Assembly: GCF_905397275.1 (NCBI RefSeq)
Contig: NZ_CAJPUY010000001.1
Span: 248,001-312,000 of the forward strand
Source: Cupriavidus yeoncheonensis
GTDB taxonomy: Bacteria > Pseudomonadota > Gammaproteobacteria > Burkholderiales > Burkholderiaceae
Length of the DNA: 64,000 bases
Reading direction: 5' to 3'
Every line of letters begins with the position of its first letter. Position 1 is the stretch's first letter. Shown here one piece after another: positions 8,892 through 14,903 of this stretch. The notes beneath the pieces are model-generated. The model was not told where the DNA came from and did not search any database. It worked only from the letters and a program-made list of their open reading frames with translations. The position numbers and the translations under genes were made by a program.

Positions 8892-9451
8892 CGCTTGTCG
8901 CATGGTTCCTCGGGCTCATACGGCCGACAGTGCCCGAGCCCGTGGCTGCCCCGCAGGCGCTCGAATCCGAGTCGGTGGCGCCGCAACCCGCCGCACCAAA
9001 GGACTTCCACACGCTGGCGTGCGAGGTGGCGGCTGCGCTGGCCAGGCGCTTCGAGGGCCTGTACTTGGTCCCCTACCTGTGCCCGGCCGGCGTACCGTCG
9101 ATCGGATACGGGGCGACCTACTACCCTGACGGCACCCGGGTCACGCTGCACGACTCTGCGATCGATCAGCGGCAGGCCGAGTACATGCTGCTGTGGATGG
9201 TACGCACCGTCTATCTGCCGGCCGTGCTGAAGCTCTGCCCGGCTGTCGACACGCCAGAACGCCTGGCCGCGCTGATCGATTGGACGTTCAACCTCGGTGC
9301 TGGCAACCTGAAGGTGAGCACGCTGCGCAAGCGCGTGAACGCTGGTCGGTGGGACGACGTGCCCGCCGAGATCCGGAAGTGGAACCGCGGCGGCGGGCGG
9401 GTGCTGCGCGGGCTGGTACTCCGGCGCGAGGCTGAGGCGGCGCTGATTTAG
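8888..9451 (+). CDS. Phage endolysin, GH24 lysozyme
   Basis: This 187-residue product hydrolyses peptidoglycan at phage release. A short hydrophobic start (MTLVAWFLGLI) and a Pro/Ala linker precede the catalytic domain, so it may be weakly membrane-tethered. The GH24 signature FEGLYLVPYLCPAGVPSIGYG places the catalytic Glu at residue 56. The two other canonical triad positions, at +9 and +15, are Cys65 and Ser71 rather than Asp and Thr. Further family marks are NLGAGNL and the C-terminal LRGLVLRREAE block. It is coupled to the holin by ATGA overlap. No spanin pair was recognised nearby. Confidence 0.9.
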   Translation: MTLVAWFLGLIRPTVPEPVAAPQALESESVAPQPAAPKDFHTLACEVAAALARRFEGLYLVPYLCPAGVPSIGYGATYYPDGTRVTLHDSAIDQRQAEYMLLWMVRTVYLPAVLKLCPAVDTPERLAALIDWTFNLGAGNLKVSTLRKRVNAGRWDDVPAEIRKWNRGGGRVLRGLVLRREAEAALI

Positions 9452-9485
9452 GTTTTACTAACTTCTGATTGAAATTGTGCTTTAT

Positions 9486-9583
9486 GAGGTGACAATTCTT
9501 GTCACCTCCAGCCTACGCGTTGGGTGACAAAAATTGTCACCTCAATGCCCCGGGGTGGGACTTCGGGTGACAAATTTTGTCAC
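9486..9583. promoter_or_regulatory. Three copies of GTGACAA-N3-TTGTCAC palindrome
   Basis: The interval between endolysin and pilin holds three near-identical dyads. Site 1 (9486-9508) has 10-base perfect arms GAGGTGACAA and TTGTCACCTC; site 2 (9523-9541) has 8-base arms; site 3 (9567-9583) has 7-base arms. The spacer is always 3 bases and centres are 35 and 43 bases apart. This is the form of a dimeric repressor operator array or of iteron-like sites. The pilin gene starts 105 bases downstream. No binding protein in the window is an obvious partner. Confidence 0.7.
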
Positions 9584-9687
9584 TTTTCGTTCGCTCTACC
9601 TCATTCGAGGTACCTGGCACGCCTCATGCTCAACAGCTCCGCAGCAGCAATTCGCTGCGTAACGCTAAAAACTTTAGGGGTCATGTC

Positions 9688-10146
9688 ATGCTGAATAAAG
9701 CGCGGATGGGAAAGCGGGTACAAAAGGGCTTCACGCTGATCGAACTGATGATCGTGGTTGCGATCATCGGTATCCTGGCGGCAGTTGCAATCCCTCAGTA
9801 TCAGGACTACACGGTTAAGTCGAAGCTGTCGAAGGTTGCTGCATGCGCTGAGCCGATTAAGCTGGCAGTCGCACTTTATGCGCAGACGAACGGTTCATTC
9901 TCTACGACGGTGGACGATTGGACCGGTTACGGCCTCAAGGCGGCGCCTACGGCAACGACCGAATGCTCCGGCTACTCGATTACTGCGACGAGCGGGGCCG
10001 TAGTTATTACGATGGCCGGTATCAAGACTGGCATCGACACCAAAACGCTGACGCTGACCCCGACCGTCAATAGCACCAACGTTACTTGGGTTCCGACCAC
10101 CAATAGCACCGATGCGCTGGTGCTGGGCTACTTCAAGGCGTCCTAA
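9688..10146 (+). CDS. Type IV major-pilin-like protein (PilA family) carried by prophage
   Basis: The product is a 152-residue prepilin. A 14-residue positively charged leader ends in Gly14 and is followed by the class III signal [20 protein letters not shown] with the conserved mature Glu5 (residue 19), the substrate of prepilin peptidase PilD. The start at 9688 is chosen because AGGGG lies 7 bases upstream; ATG 9706 would give a shorter leader. Cysteines occur in AACAEPIK and TTECSGYS, but no typical C-terminal disulfide pair is visible. Only a pilin gene is present: no pilus assembly genes adjoin it. A terminator follows at once, so it is a single-gene unit, likely accessory cargo. Confidence 0.88.
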   Translation: MLNKARMGKRVQKGFTLIELMIVVAIIGILAAVAIPQYQDYTVKSKLSKVAACAEPIKLAVALYAQTNGSFSTTVDDWTGYGLKAAPTATTECSGYSITATSGAVVITMAGIKTGIDTKTLTLTPTVNSTNVTWVPTTNSTDALVLGYFKAS

Positions 10147-10168
10147 TCTCGCTTGAAGGTTGAACCAG

Positions 10169-10191
10169 AAGGCGCCTTCGGGCGCCTTTTT
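10169..10191 (+). terminator. Rho-independent terminator after pilin gene
   Basis: AAGGCGCC and GGCGCCTT pair around a TTCG tetraloop and run into T residues. It lies 22 bases after the pilin stop. Confidence 0.85.
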
Positions 10192-10206
10192 AATTTGGAG
10201 TAGGAA

Positions 10207-10437
10207 TTGCCTTTGCCGACCAACGAGCAGCTTGTTGAATCGCTCGACAACGAACTGATGGATCTGCTGTATGAGCGCCTGAAACTGGCAGCGTATCTGC
10301 CGGTGCCGAACACGCCGGCCGAGATCCACCAGGCGGTGCAGCGCATGCGCGGGATCGCCGCGATCTACCGTGTTCCGCCCGAGGTGGGCGAAGCGATGGC
10401 GCTGGCGATCATTGAAGCCAGCCGGGGGAGGTCGTAA
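10207..10437 (+). CDS. Small prophage protein of unknown function
   Basis: The frame starts at TTG 10207 with GGAGTAGGAA directly upstream and encodes 76 residues. The protein is Leu/Glu-rich and predicted helical, with ELMDLLYERLKLAAYLPVP and RGIAAIYRVPPEVGEAMALA. No known domain is recognised. It sits just after the pilin terminator, so it may use its own promoter or read-through. The good ribosome site and lack of a competing frame favour a real gene, but function is unknown. Confidence 0.5.
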   Translation: MPLPTNEQLVESLDNELMDLLYERLKLAAYLPVPNTPAEIHQAVQRMRGIAAIYRVPPEVGEAMALAIIEASRGRS

Positions 10438-10451
10438 GGCAGAAAAGCAAA

Positions 10452-10505
10452 AGGCCCGCTGGTGCAACACTAGACTCTTCGAGGGGTCAGTATTACGGCG
10501 GGCCT
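10452..10505 (-). terminator. Long hairpin downstream of hicB
   Basis: AGGCCCGC (10452-10459) pairs with GCGGGCCT (10498-10505). Within the loop GACTCT-TCGA-GGGGTC can form a second stem with G-U pairs. Read on the minus strand the structure ends in a T-rich tract, so it could terminate the hicA-hicB transcript. Confidence 0.5.
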
Positions 10506-10557
10506 GCCGACGAATCGGCAACGGCAGTATCCCAGAGCGGCTAGGAACACACAAGCG

Positions 10558-10974
10558 CTAAGCGATGCTCAGTTCCAAACGCCGGCCGAGCGCTGCGAAC
10601 GCGTCGGCCAGCGTGTCGATCTTCGTGGCGTGGTGCACGTCGACGATGCGGGTCACCTCCTGCGGCTTCAGATGCATGCGCCTCGCGAGATCGGCTTGAG
10701 TGATCCGCTGCGCCAGCATCTCATTCAAGAGCAGCACCTTGGCTGAAAGGCTGACAGGTAGCCCCACCAGATCCTCGCCAGGCTCCGCGGCAGAGGGTAG
10801 TGGCACCTGACGCTGATCCTCAAAGTAAAAATCCATCGCAGTGACCAGCGCGTCTTCGGCTAGATCGAGCGCTTCTTCGCGCGTTGGGGCGCCGGTGGCT
10901 GCCTCCGGGATGTCGCGGAAGGTGGCCAGGAACCCGTCACCATCGGGTTCGATTCGTACAGGGTATCGCAGCAA
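10558..10974 (-). CDS. hicB: HicB-family antitoxin
   Basis: This 138-residue protein neutralises HicA and represses its own operon. The N-terminal half is the degraded RNase-H-like HicB fold, with MLRYPVRIEPDGDGFLATF and FRDIPEAATGAPTREEALD. The C-terminal part has a helix-turn-helix, with ITQADLARRMHLKPQEVTRIVD and DTLADAFAALGRRLEL, which binds the operator. It is the second gene after hicA (61-base gap from hicA stop to hicB start). The upstream dyad at 11248-11283 is the likely target. The length is normal for HTH-containing HicB. Confidence 0.9.
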   Translation of the reverse strand: MLRYPVRIEPDGDGFLATFRDIPEAATGAPTREEALDLAEDALVTAMDFYFEDQRQVPLPSAAEPGEDLVGLPVSLSAKVLLLNEMLAQRITQADLARRMHLKPQEVTRIVDVHHATKIDTLADAFAALGRRLELSIA

Positions 10975-11035
10975 TGCAGTCTCCTAGCAAGTAAGGTGAG
11001 GGCGAAGCCGGGAAAGCCCCTTGCGGGGCCGCCCT

Positions 11036-11212
11036 TCATTTGATGCCGAGTTGCTTGAGTATCTGCCGTCTGAGCCCTTCGCCTATTTCGTGGCTTGGGT
11101 GCCGGGGCAGGGTGGTTTGTTTGCCGTTCAGGTAGACCTTCAGGTGCTTGCTGCCGTCCTTGAAAGTCGCCCCCTGTTCAGCGAGCCACCGTTTGAACTC
11201 GCTCTGCTTCAC
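11036..11212 (-). CDS. hicA: HicA-family mRNA interferase toxin
   Basis: I choose GTG 11212 because GGGAGGG lies just upstream; a longer frame to ATG 11254 would begin inside the promoter. The 58-residue product has the HicA fold core KQSEFKRWLAEQGATFKDG-SKHLKVYLNGKQTTLP, including the catalytic-type His in GSKHLKVYL, then GEGLRRQILKQLGIK. HicA is a dsRBD-like ribonuclease that cuts mRNA and tmRNA. It precedes its antitoxin gene, the usual hicAB order. As prophage cargo it may stabilise the element or act against other phages. Confidence 0.88.
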   Translation of the reverse strand: MKQSEFKRWLAEQGATFKDGSKHLKVYLNGKQTTLPRHPSHEIGEGLRRQILKQLGIK

Positions 11213-11243
11213 TCGCCCTCCCGAATCCGTTGAACATGGGTTC

Positions 11244-11283
11244 ATTATAAACAATTTTGCTTATATATCAACAAAATTGTTTA
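11244..11283 (-). promoter_or_regulatory. hicAB promoter with overlapping 12-bp inverted repeat
   Basis: On the minus strand TTGATA (11271-11266), a 16-base spacer and TATAAT (11249-11244) form a near-consensus sigma70 promoter. A perfect dyad overlaps it: TAAACAATTTTG (11248-11259) and CAAAATTGTTTA (11272-11283) with a 12-base spacer. The geometry, arms covering the -10 and the -35 flank, fits repression by HicB. Confidence 0.75.
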
Positions 11284-11551
11284 GTCGGATGGCTACCGCC
11301 GAAACCTCTTCTGCGGTACCTCCCCGGGCCGCTTGATCTTGCTCCTGTCGCGCGAGCGCTCGCTGGGCCAGTGCACGGAGTGGGGTGCTCTGTTCGAGAG
11401 TGCGCTGGCCGTGCCCATGGACGGTGCCCAGATGCCTCTGTGGCGGCAGACTGTGATGCCTGGCAGGACTGGGTGACAGGATCCCGGTTGATGGGTTTGG
11501 CGACTGCGCGGCCAAGCACTGGAATGCTGTGGCCGCCTAGCCATCGCCAAA
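11284..11551. other. Intergenic stretch without a convincing gene
   Basis: Several short overlapping frames exist on both strands, but none has a good ribosome site plus recognisable protein features. The composition is GC-rich, unlike the TIR gene beside it. It may be a decayed phage gene. Confidence 0.4.
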
Positions 11552-12715
11552 TTAGGGGAAGAGGGGGGCGCCGGGCCCTTGCTTCATTAATCCCCTCAGG
11601 TCATAGAAGGAAACGTCCACGACCCACGTTCCGAAGGAGTAAGCGGCGACGCGGTATGGAGCAAAGTAGAAGCTGAGCTTATTTCCGTCTTCTACAGTGA
11701 ACGTTTCGAAGTTCTCAGTGGTTGGTGCAGTGGCATCGAGAAATTGTTGCGCCCACCATTCATCCTTTGTTATTTCTTGACCGCATTGCTCCCAGTATTC
11801 CTTGGCTATCGATTTTCTACTTTGGTCACTTATAATTTCTAGCGCGGCGTCGTGATCTGAAAATAGATCGGTCAATTTGAATGGGTAGGCTTTTCCATCC
11901 TTGATCCTGAAATTGAACGCTTCAGAAAATTGATTAGAATGCGCGGCGCCAGCACCATACCAGCTGCATGAATACGAGATGCTTAAGATATGTTCGGTTG
12001 CTAATGCAATTCGATAGCCATCCCATCTTCCGTTTGCGTGGAAGTCATTAAGCTCAGAATCGTCCACCTCTGGATGGAGGTCGGGGCGTACATCCCATGG
12101 TGCTGTACGCTTCTGCATTAGTAGCGTATGTGCTCTTCCGGAAAATAGAGCGCTTAAGGACTCAGCGACACCGGGTTCCGATGTCGACTGGAATTCTGGA
12201 TAGTCAATCACCACATCATGGCCCGGCCGTCCCGCCACTTGTTCTTGGACTTGCTTTGGGAATACGATGTATGGACCATGATTGACTCCGTTTATGATCG
12301 CAATTTTCTGTTGTTCCGCGGCTTTGAATAGTGCGGAGACGACTTTTTCGCGTGCGGCTGCTGTATTTAGGTCGATATATTGTGCATGCTCGGAGATGCT
12401 CTCCGGTACTTCGCAGGGCTCAAGGAGGATGGGGATTAGGTAAATATCGTCTTGTTTCTTGTACCGAAGATTAGATACTGCAGTGTTTGCTTCCCGCGTC
12501 ACGAAGGAGCGCTTGGAAACGGAATTGGGACTAATGAATACGATAACAACATTGGCCGCGTTGAGTGCCTTTTCAATTTCACGTTCCCAGCGTTGCCCGG
12601 GCAATAATTTTTCTGAATCCATCCAAGGATCCAGTCCCAACGCCTGAAGATAATCATAGAAGGGTTTGACGCTGTTGAAATCCTCTTTGGCGTAGCTGAG
12701 AAAAACCTTTAGCAC
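11552..12715 (-). CDS. TIR domain-DUF3298 fusion protein, candidate defence effector
   Basis: The start is GTG 12715, with GGAGG 7 bases upstream; the frame is open to 13129 but the extension is low-complexity and overlaps a gene remnant. The 387-residue product opens with a TIR domain (residues 1-130): MLKVFLSYAKEDF, LDPWMDSEKLLPGQRW, VVIVFISPNSV and SFVTREA, where Glu75 matches the usual NADase catalytic glutamate. The C-terminal 180 residues match DUF3298: GAAHSNQFSEAFNF, KAYPFKLTDLFSD, LSFYFAPYRVAAYSFG and VSFYDLRGLM. No signal peptide or membrane segment is seen. The gene is clearly more AT-rich than its surroundings, suggesting recent transfer. Bacterial TIR proteins often deplete NAD in anti-phage defence; that role here is inference. 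Confidence 0.82.
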   Translation of the reverse strand: MLKVFLSYAKEDFNSVKPFYDYLQALGLDPWMDSEKLLPGQRWEREIEKALNAANVVIVFISPNSVSKRSFVTREANTAVSNLRYKKQDDIYLIPILLEPCEVPESISEHAQYIDLNTAAAREKVVSALFKAAEQQKIAIINGVNHGPYIVFPKQVQEQVAGRPGHDVVIDYPEFQSTSEPGVAESLSALFSGRAHTLLMQKRTAPWDVRPDLHPEVDDSELNDFHANGRWDGYRIALATEHILSISYSCSWYGAGAAHSNQFSEAFNFRIKDGKAYPFKLTDLFSDHDAALEIISDQSRKSIAKEYWEQCGQEITKDEWWAQQFLDATAPTTENFETFTVEDGNKLSFYFAPYRVAAYSFGTWVVDVSFYDLRGLMKQGPGAPLFP

Positions 12716-12870
12716 CTCGAATCCTCCATGTGGATCTTGACTGGAGTCCGATGGTGGCACAGTGGTGACGTTTCCAAGCTTCGTGAACGTCTTATGAGCC
12801 TGCGCTGTAGCGAAAATGCAACTGCCTGGCATCAGTGGCAGGGGCGCCGTACTGAGTGCTGTTCTGACAA

Positions 12871-13041
12871 AAAGAGCCCGCACAAGGGCACGCTCTCGCG
12901 CCGGCCGTCGCTGTCGGGTCGCACGATTGGCGCGGCGTAGTCCGGCCAGGCCTCGGGTTTCCATTCTGAGGGCGGCGGGTCGACGCCGAAGACATCGCGC
13001 AGCAACTGACACCGGACGCTTGGGGCATAGCCGCTGCAGAT
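12871..13041 (-). pseudogene. Remnant of SOS-response-associated peptidase (SRAP/YedK) gene
   Basis: The minus-strand frame reads ICSGYAPS, LLRDVFGVDPPPS, WPDYAAPIVRPDSDGRRE, CGLF, which matches only the N-terminal quarter of SRAP/HMCES-type proteins (usually over 200 residues). The catalytic Cys2 position is present, but the expected ATG is ATC behind AGGAGAGCCACG, and the frame ends soon after GLF. It has lost both the start codon and three quarters of its length. It follows the SOS-controlled genes at 13439-13706. The TIR gene begins 155 bases downstream, so its insertion may have replaced the rest. Confidence 0.7.
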
Positions 13042-13058
13042 CGTGGCTCTCCTCATGT

Positions 13059-13439
13059 TTAGCCATTCCGGCGCCGGCGCGCTGCTCGTCCGGCAGACCA
13101 GAAGTTTGCGACGACCTCGTGGTCGTCAAGCGGCACGGATGGGGTGTCGACCTTCACCTCGCCATGCAAGTAAGGCTCTATGCTCATCTCATTGCGTAGG
13201 TGCCATAGGATCATAGATTGCGCGTTGGCTGTGTGGTATTCGGCCTTTGGAAAGCACGACTGAAACTGCCAGGCGCGGCGCACGATGGACTGCAGGCGCG
13301 CGATTTCCCACAGCAGGGCCCGGACCTCCGGAGAACGGTTCCGGTGCCACATTTCTCGCAACTGCTCATCGGTGAGAGGCTCTTTGTAGCGGCCCTCGAA
13401 GGGATTTTTTTTCATTCGCCACGCCTCGCATTCGACCAC
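13059..13439 (-). CDS. Hypothetical protein of SOS-linked cassette
   Basis: This 126-residue protein starts at GTG 13439, which overlaps the stop of the preceding zinc-ribbon frame (TAGTG) with AGGA 5 bases upstream; an alternative is ATG 13415 (MKKNPFEG). The sequence is charged and helical (LTDEQLREMWHRN, VRALLWEIARLQSIVRRAWQFQ), with a C-terminal Arg-rich tail, and shows no known domain. It lies between a LexA-controlled zinc-ribbon gene and the SRAP remnant, so it was probably SOS-induced. It appears intact although both neighbours are broken. Confidence 0.6.
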   Translation of the reverse strand: MVECEAWRMKKNPFEGRYKEPLTDEQLREMWHRNRSPEVRALLWEIARLQSIVRRAWQFQSCFPKAEYHTANAQSMILWHLRNEMSIEPYLHGEVKVDTPSVPLDDHEVVANFWSAGRAARRRRNG

Positions 13440-13706
13440 TACTTTCCTGTGGGGCGTTTCCCAGAAGGCCTCCCAGGGACTATGCGCATGCCGTCACGCG
13501 AGACCTCGATGTGCGGCATGTGTCCGTAACCGCGGAGGCGGCGGATGTCGTCCCGAGCTTAAGCCGTCCTGTCGGCAACCGAGGGCATTGCTGGCTATGT
13601 GGAACGTGCCGCAAGCGGGGCAGGTGTAGCGGAAGCCACGTGGAGGGGCTCTCATTCGGTCAGCAGCGGCCGAGCAGAGGGGGCAGTTGGCGGGTTCGGG
13701 GAGCAT
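13439..13706 (-). pseudogene. Small zinc-ribbon protein gene, frameshifted
   Basis: Starting at ATG 13706 (GAGG upstream), the frame encodes MLPEPANCPLCSA and RYTCPACGTFHIASNAL, a two-knuckle CxxC/CxxC zinc ribbon. It then runs into a Pro/Arg-rich tail of low quality. In the next frame, from about 13560 down to the TAG at 13439, the sequence ARDDIRRLRGYGHMPHIEV continues plausibly to SGKRPTGK. A single indel near 13555-13570 therefore splits an originally single protein of about 88 residues. The gene lies 20 bases below a LexA box. Function unknown. Confidence 0.55.
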
Positions 13707-13726
13707 GGCGTCGCCTCTAGAGTATA

Positions 13727-13797
13727 CTGTATGTATATACAGTACCGCAGTCACGTGCCCTCCCGTGAATGCTTGAGTTTACTGTATGGATATACAG
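13727..13797 (-). promoter_or_regulatory. Two LexA (SOS) boxes
   Basis: CTG-N10-CAG dyads occur at 13727-13742 (CTGTATGTATATACAG) and 13782-13797 (CTGTATGGATATACAG). They match the two boxes before the lexA gene of this same window (28306-28321 and 28326-28341). They sit upstream of the minus-strand cassette 13706-12871, which contained an SRAP gene, itself a typical SOS gene. Confidence 0.82.
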
Positions 13798-14006
13798 GTG
13801 TCAGCTGCGTCCCTTCAGCCAGTGTCAGGTCCGGCGCTTGATCCCGCTCCGGGCAGCTTGACTGGTCCAGGTTGGGGGGCTCTGAGGCGTGAATTTTTCC
13901 CACGGCCCCCCGCCAACCCGCATGGGAGCTAGAGGGCAGGTTGCGCAGCGTGGGAAATTTGGCAACCTAATGCCTTGATTCAGAACGGGAAAAATGACTT
14001 TCGCGG

Positions 14007-14056
14007 CCGGATTGTGATTCCTGTCGTCGTGGGTTCGAGTCCCATCAGCCACCCCA
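14007..14056 (+). other. 3' half of tRNA-His gene: prophage attachment site
   Basis: The segment folds as the 3' part of tRNA-His: anticodon loop TTGTGAT with GTG at 14014-14016, variable loop TCGTC, T arm GTGGG-TTCGAGT-CCCAT, acceptor strand CAGCCAC, base C73 and CCA (14054-14056). No D arm or 5' acceptor (expected GTGGCTG) lies upstream, and the 5' anticodon stem base CCGGA no longer pairs fully with TCCTG. This is what a duplicated att core left by integration into tRNA-His looks like. The intact tRNA should lie at the other end of the element. Confidence 0.85.
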
Positions 14057-14069
14057 AGAATTTGTTTTA

Positions 14070-14100
14070 AAAACAGCCGCTTATCAAGCGGCTGTTTTTA
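14070..14100 (+). terminator. Terminator behind tRNA-His attachment site
   Basis: A perfect 13-base stem, AAAACAGCCGCTT with AAGCGGCTGTTTT around ATC, ends in a T run. It is probably the native terminator of the disrupted tRNA-His locus. Confidence 0.85.
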
Positions 14101-14258
14101 TTTCAGCGATCCTGTTACGGCTTTGGGAAGATGGGATTCCAATTCGGAAGATCATCAGCGAGTCCCTTTCACCTTTCTCTCGCCGGCGGTCGCAAATCTC
14201 GCCGCCATGCGCCCGTCGACATAAGCCGGTGCATCACCTTGCGATAGTCCAGAATCGC

Positions 14259-14501
14259 CTAGCCAGGCGGCCAGTATGGCCGCAGTGGTCCCTCTTGCTT
14301 GTCACCGCAGGGGGTGCGCAAGCGCAAATTCCCGTCGTGGCGGTGTATATGCAATTCAGCGTTTTCCCGCCTGGCCATTAGCCATCCCGCGGCGATCGCC
14401 GCTTCCATGGTCGGAAACATATCGGGCTTCATATCGAGGCCGCCGAACTCCAGTGCCCAACCCTGTCCCGCGGGCAGTACGCGAATGATTCGCGGTTGCA
14501 T
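14259..14501 (-). CDS. Small DUF2188-like protein
   Basis: ATG 14501 opens 80 residues beginning MQPRIIRVLPAGQGWALEF. The pattern (RVLP, GWALEF, FPTMEAAIAAGWLMARRENAELHIHRHDGNLR) matches the DUF2188 family of small cytoplasmic proteins with unknown role. A second member is encoded at 16561-16785. It lies 62 bases after the GDCCVFCSYGT gene on the same strand and may be cotranscribed from the mer-type promoter. The ribosome site is weak; the longer frame upstream overlaps the neighbour and is not preferred. Confidence 0.6.
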   Translation of the reverse strand: MQPRIIRVLPAGQGWALEFGGLDMKPDMFPTMEAAIAAGWLMARRENAELHIHRHDGNLRLRTPCGDKQEGPLRPYWPPG

Positions 14502-14563
14502 GATGTCTTTTTCTAAGTTTCCCACGACGCATAGCGGGCGACGCCCTGCGTGAGTGATGCGAT

Positions 14564-14803
14564 TCAGTAAAGACTCCCGGCCGGCGGCGAACAGCCCAAG
14601 CAAGATTCCTGCTGCATGGGCGGGCACCGTTCGGTGCCATACGAACAGAAGACGCAGCAATCCCCGGCCTTTGGCCTCAGCACCATGTGGCAGTGCTCGC
14701 ACTCATAGCGCCAGAGGCAGGCGTCCAGCGGCATGGTTTCTTCCTTGGCATGCGCGCACTTGGGGCAGGTGATGATTGACTGCAGCTTGACGGCGCTCAC
14801 CAT
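14564..14803 (-). CDS. GDCCVFCSYGT-family Cys-rich protein
   Basis: The start is ATG 14803 with AGGA 4 bases upstream; an earlier ATG at 14869 lies inside the promoter. The 79-residue product has CPKCAHAKEETMP, then YECEHCHMVLRPKAGDCCVFCSYGTERCPPMQ, a signature of a small conserved family often found beside heavy-metal transport and MerR genes. The nine or more cysteines in CxxC-type pairs suggest metal binding. It is transcribed divergently from a mercury-type merR with a classical mer promoter between, so induction by Hg(II) or a similar thiophilic metal is likely. Its biochemical role is unknown. Confidence 0.75.
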   Translation of the reverse strand: MVSAVKLQSIITCPKCAHAKEETMPLDACLWRYECEHCHMVLRPKAGDCCVFCSYGTERCPPMQQESCLGCSPPAGSLY

Positions 14804-14869
14804 GGTTCCTGGCCCCCAAGTTGCACTCCGAAATGCAATCGGCCCTTTCCCAATGTGGGGTTTATGCAT

Positions 14870-14900
14870 AGCCTAGTTCCGTACCAAGGTACGGAGTCAA
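14870..14900 (-). promoter_or_regulatory. MerR-type promoter/operator
   Basis: On the minus strand TTGACT (14900-14895), a 19-base spacer and TAGGCT (14875-14870) form the stretched promoter typical of MerR targets. The spacer is a dyad, CCGTACC-TTG-GGTACGG in outline, almost the same as the Tn501 mer operator (CCGTAC and GTACGG arms). merR starts 4 bases beyond the -35, so the regulator also controls itself. Confidence 0.88.
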
Positions 14901-14903
14901 GCG

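Larger units (their letters stand above)
1..14056. mobile_element. Prophage, right arm (left end outside window)
   Basis: Contiguous plus-strand virion genes with overlapping stops and starts are followed by holin and endolysin, then a cargo zone with mixed strands and local AT-rich patches, and finally a 3' tRNA-His fragment. This order (tail, lysis, accessory genes, att) is the usual right end of a tailed-phage prophage. No integrase, terminase or capsid gene lies in the window, so those should be to the left. The right border is placed at the tRNA remnant because a perfect terminator and chromosomal-type genes follow it. Intactness cannot be judged from this part alone. Confidence 0.85.

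Noticed and set aside
9486-9583. CRISPR array or terminator cluster
   Set aside because: Three dyads only, unequal 35- and 43-base spacing, no T runs and no Cas genes.
11257-11676. Plus-strand frame across the hicA-TIR interval
   Set aside because: It overlaps the 3' end of the TIR gene, begins inside the hic operator dyad and has random composition.
13555-13570. Programmed ribosomal frameshift in the zinc-ribbon gene
   Set aside because: No slippery heptamer and no downstream pseudoknot is visible; an indel is simpler.
13825-14052. 75-residue minus-strand frame ending in the tRNA remnant
   Set aside because: Its first 13 codons are the antisense of the tRNA-His T arm, a common false call at tRNA genes.
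14007-14056. Complete tRNA-His gene
   Set aside because: D arm and 5' acceptor strand are missing upstream, so it is only the 3' part.
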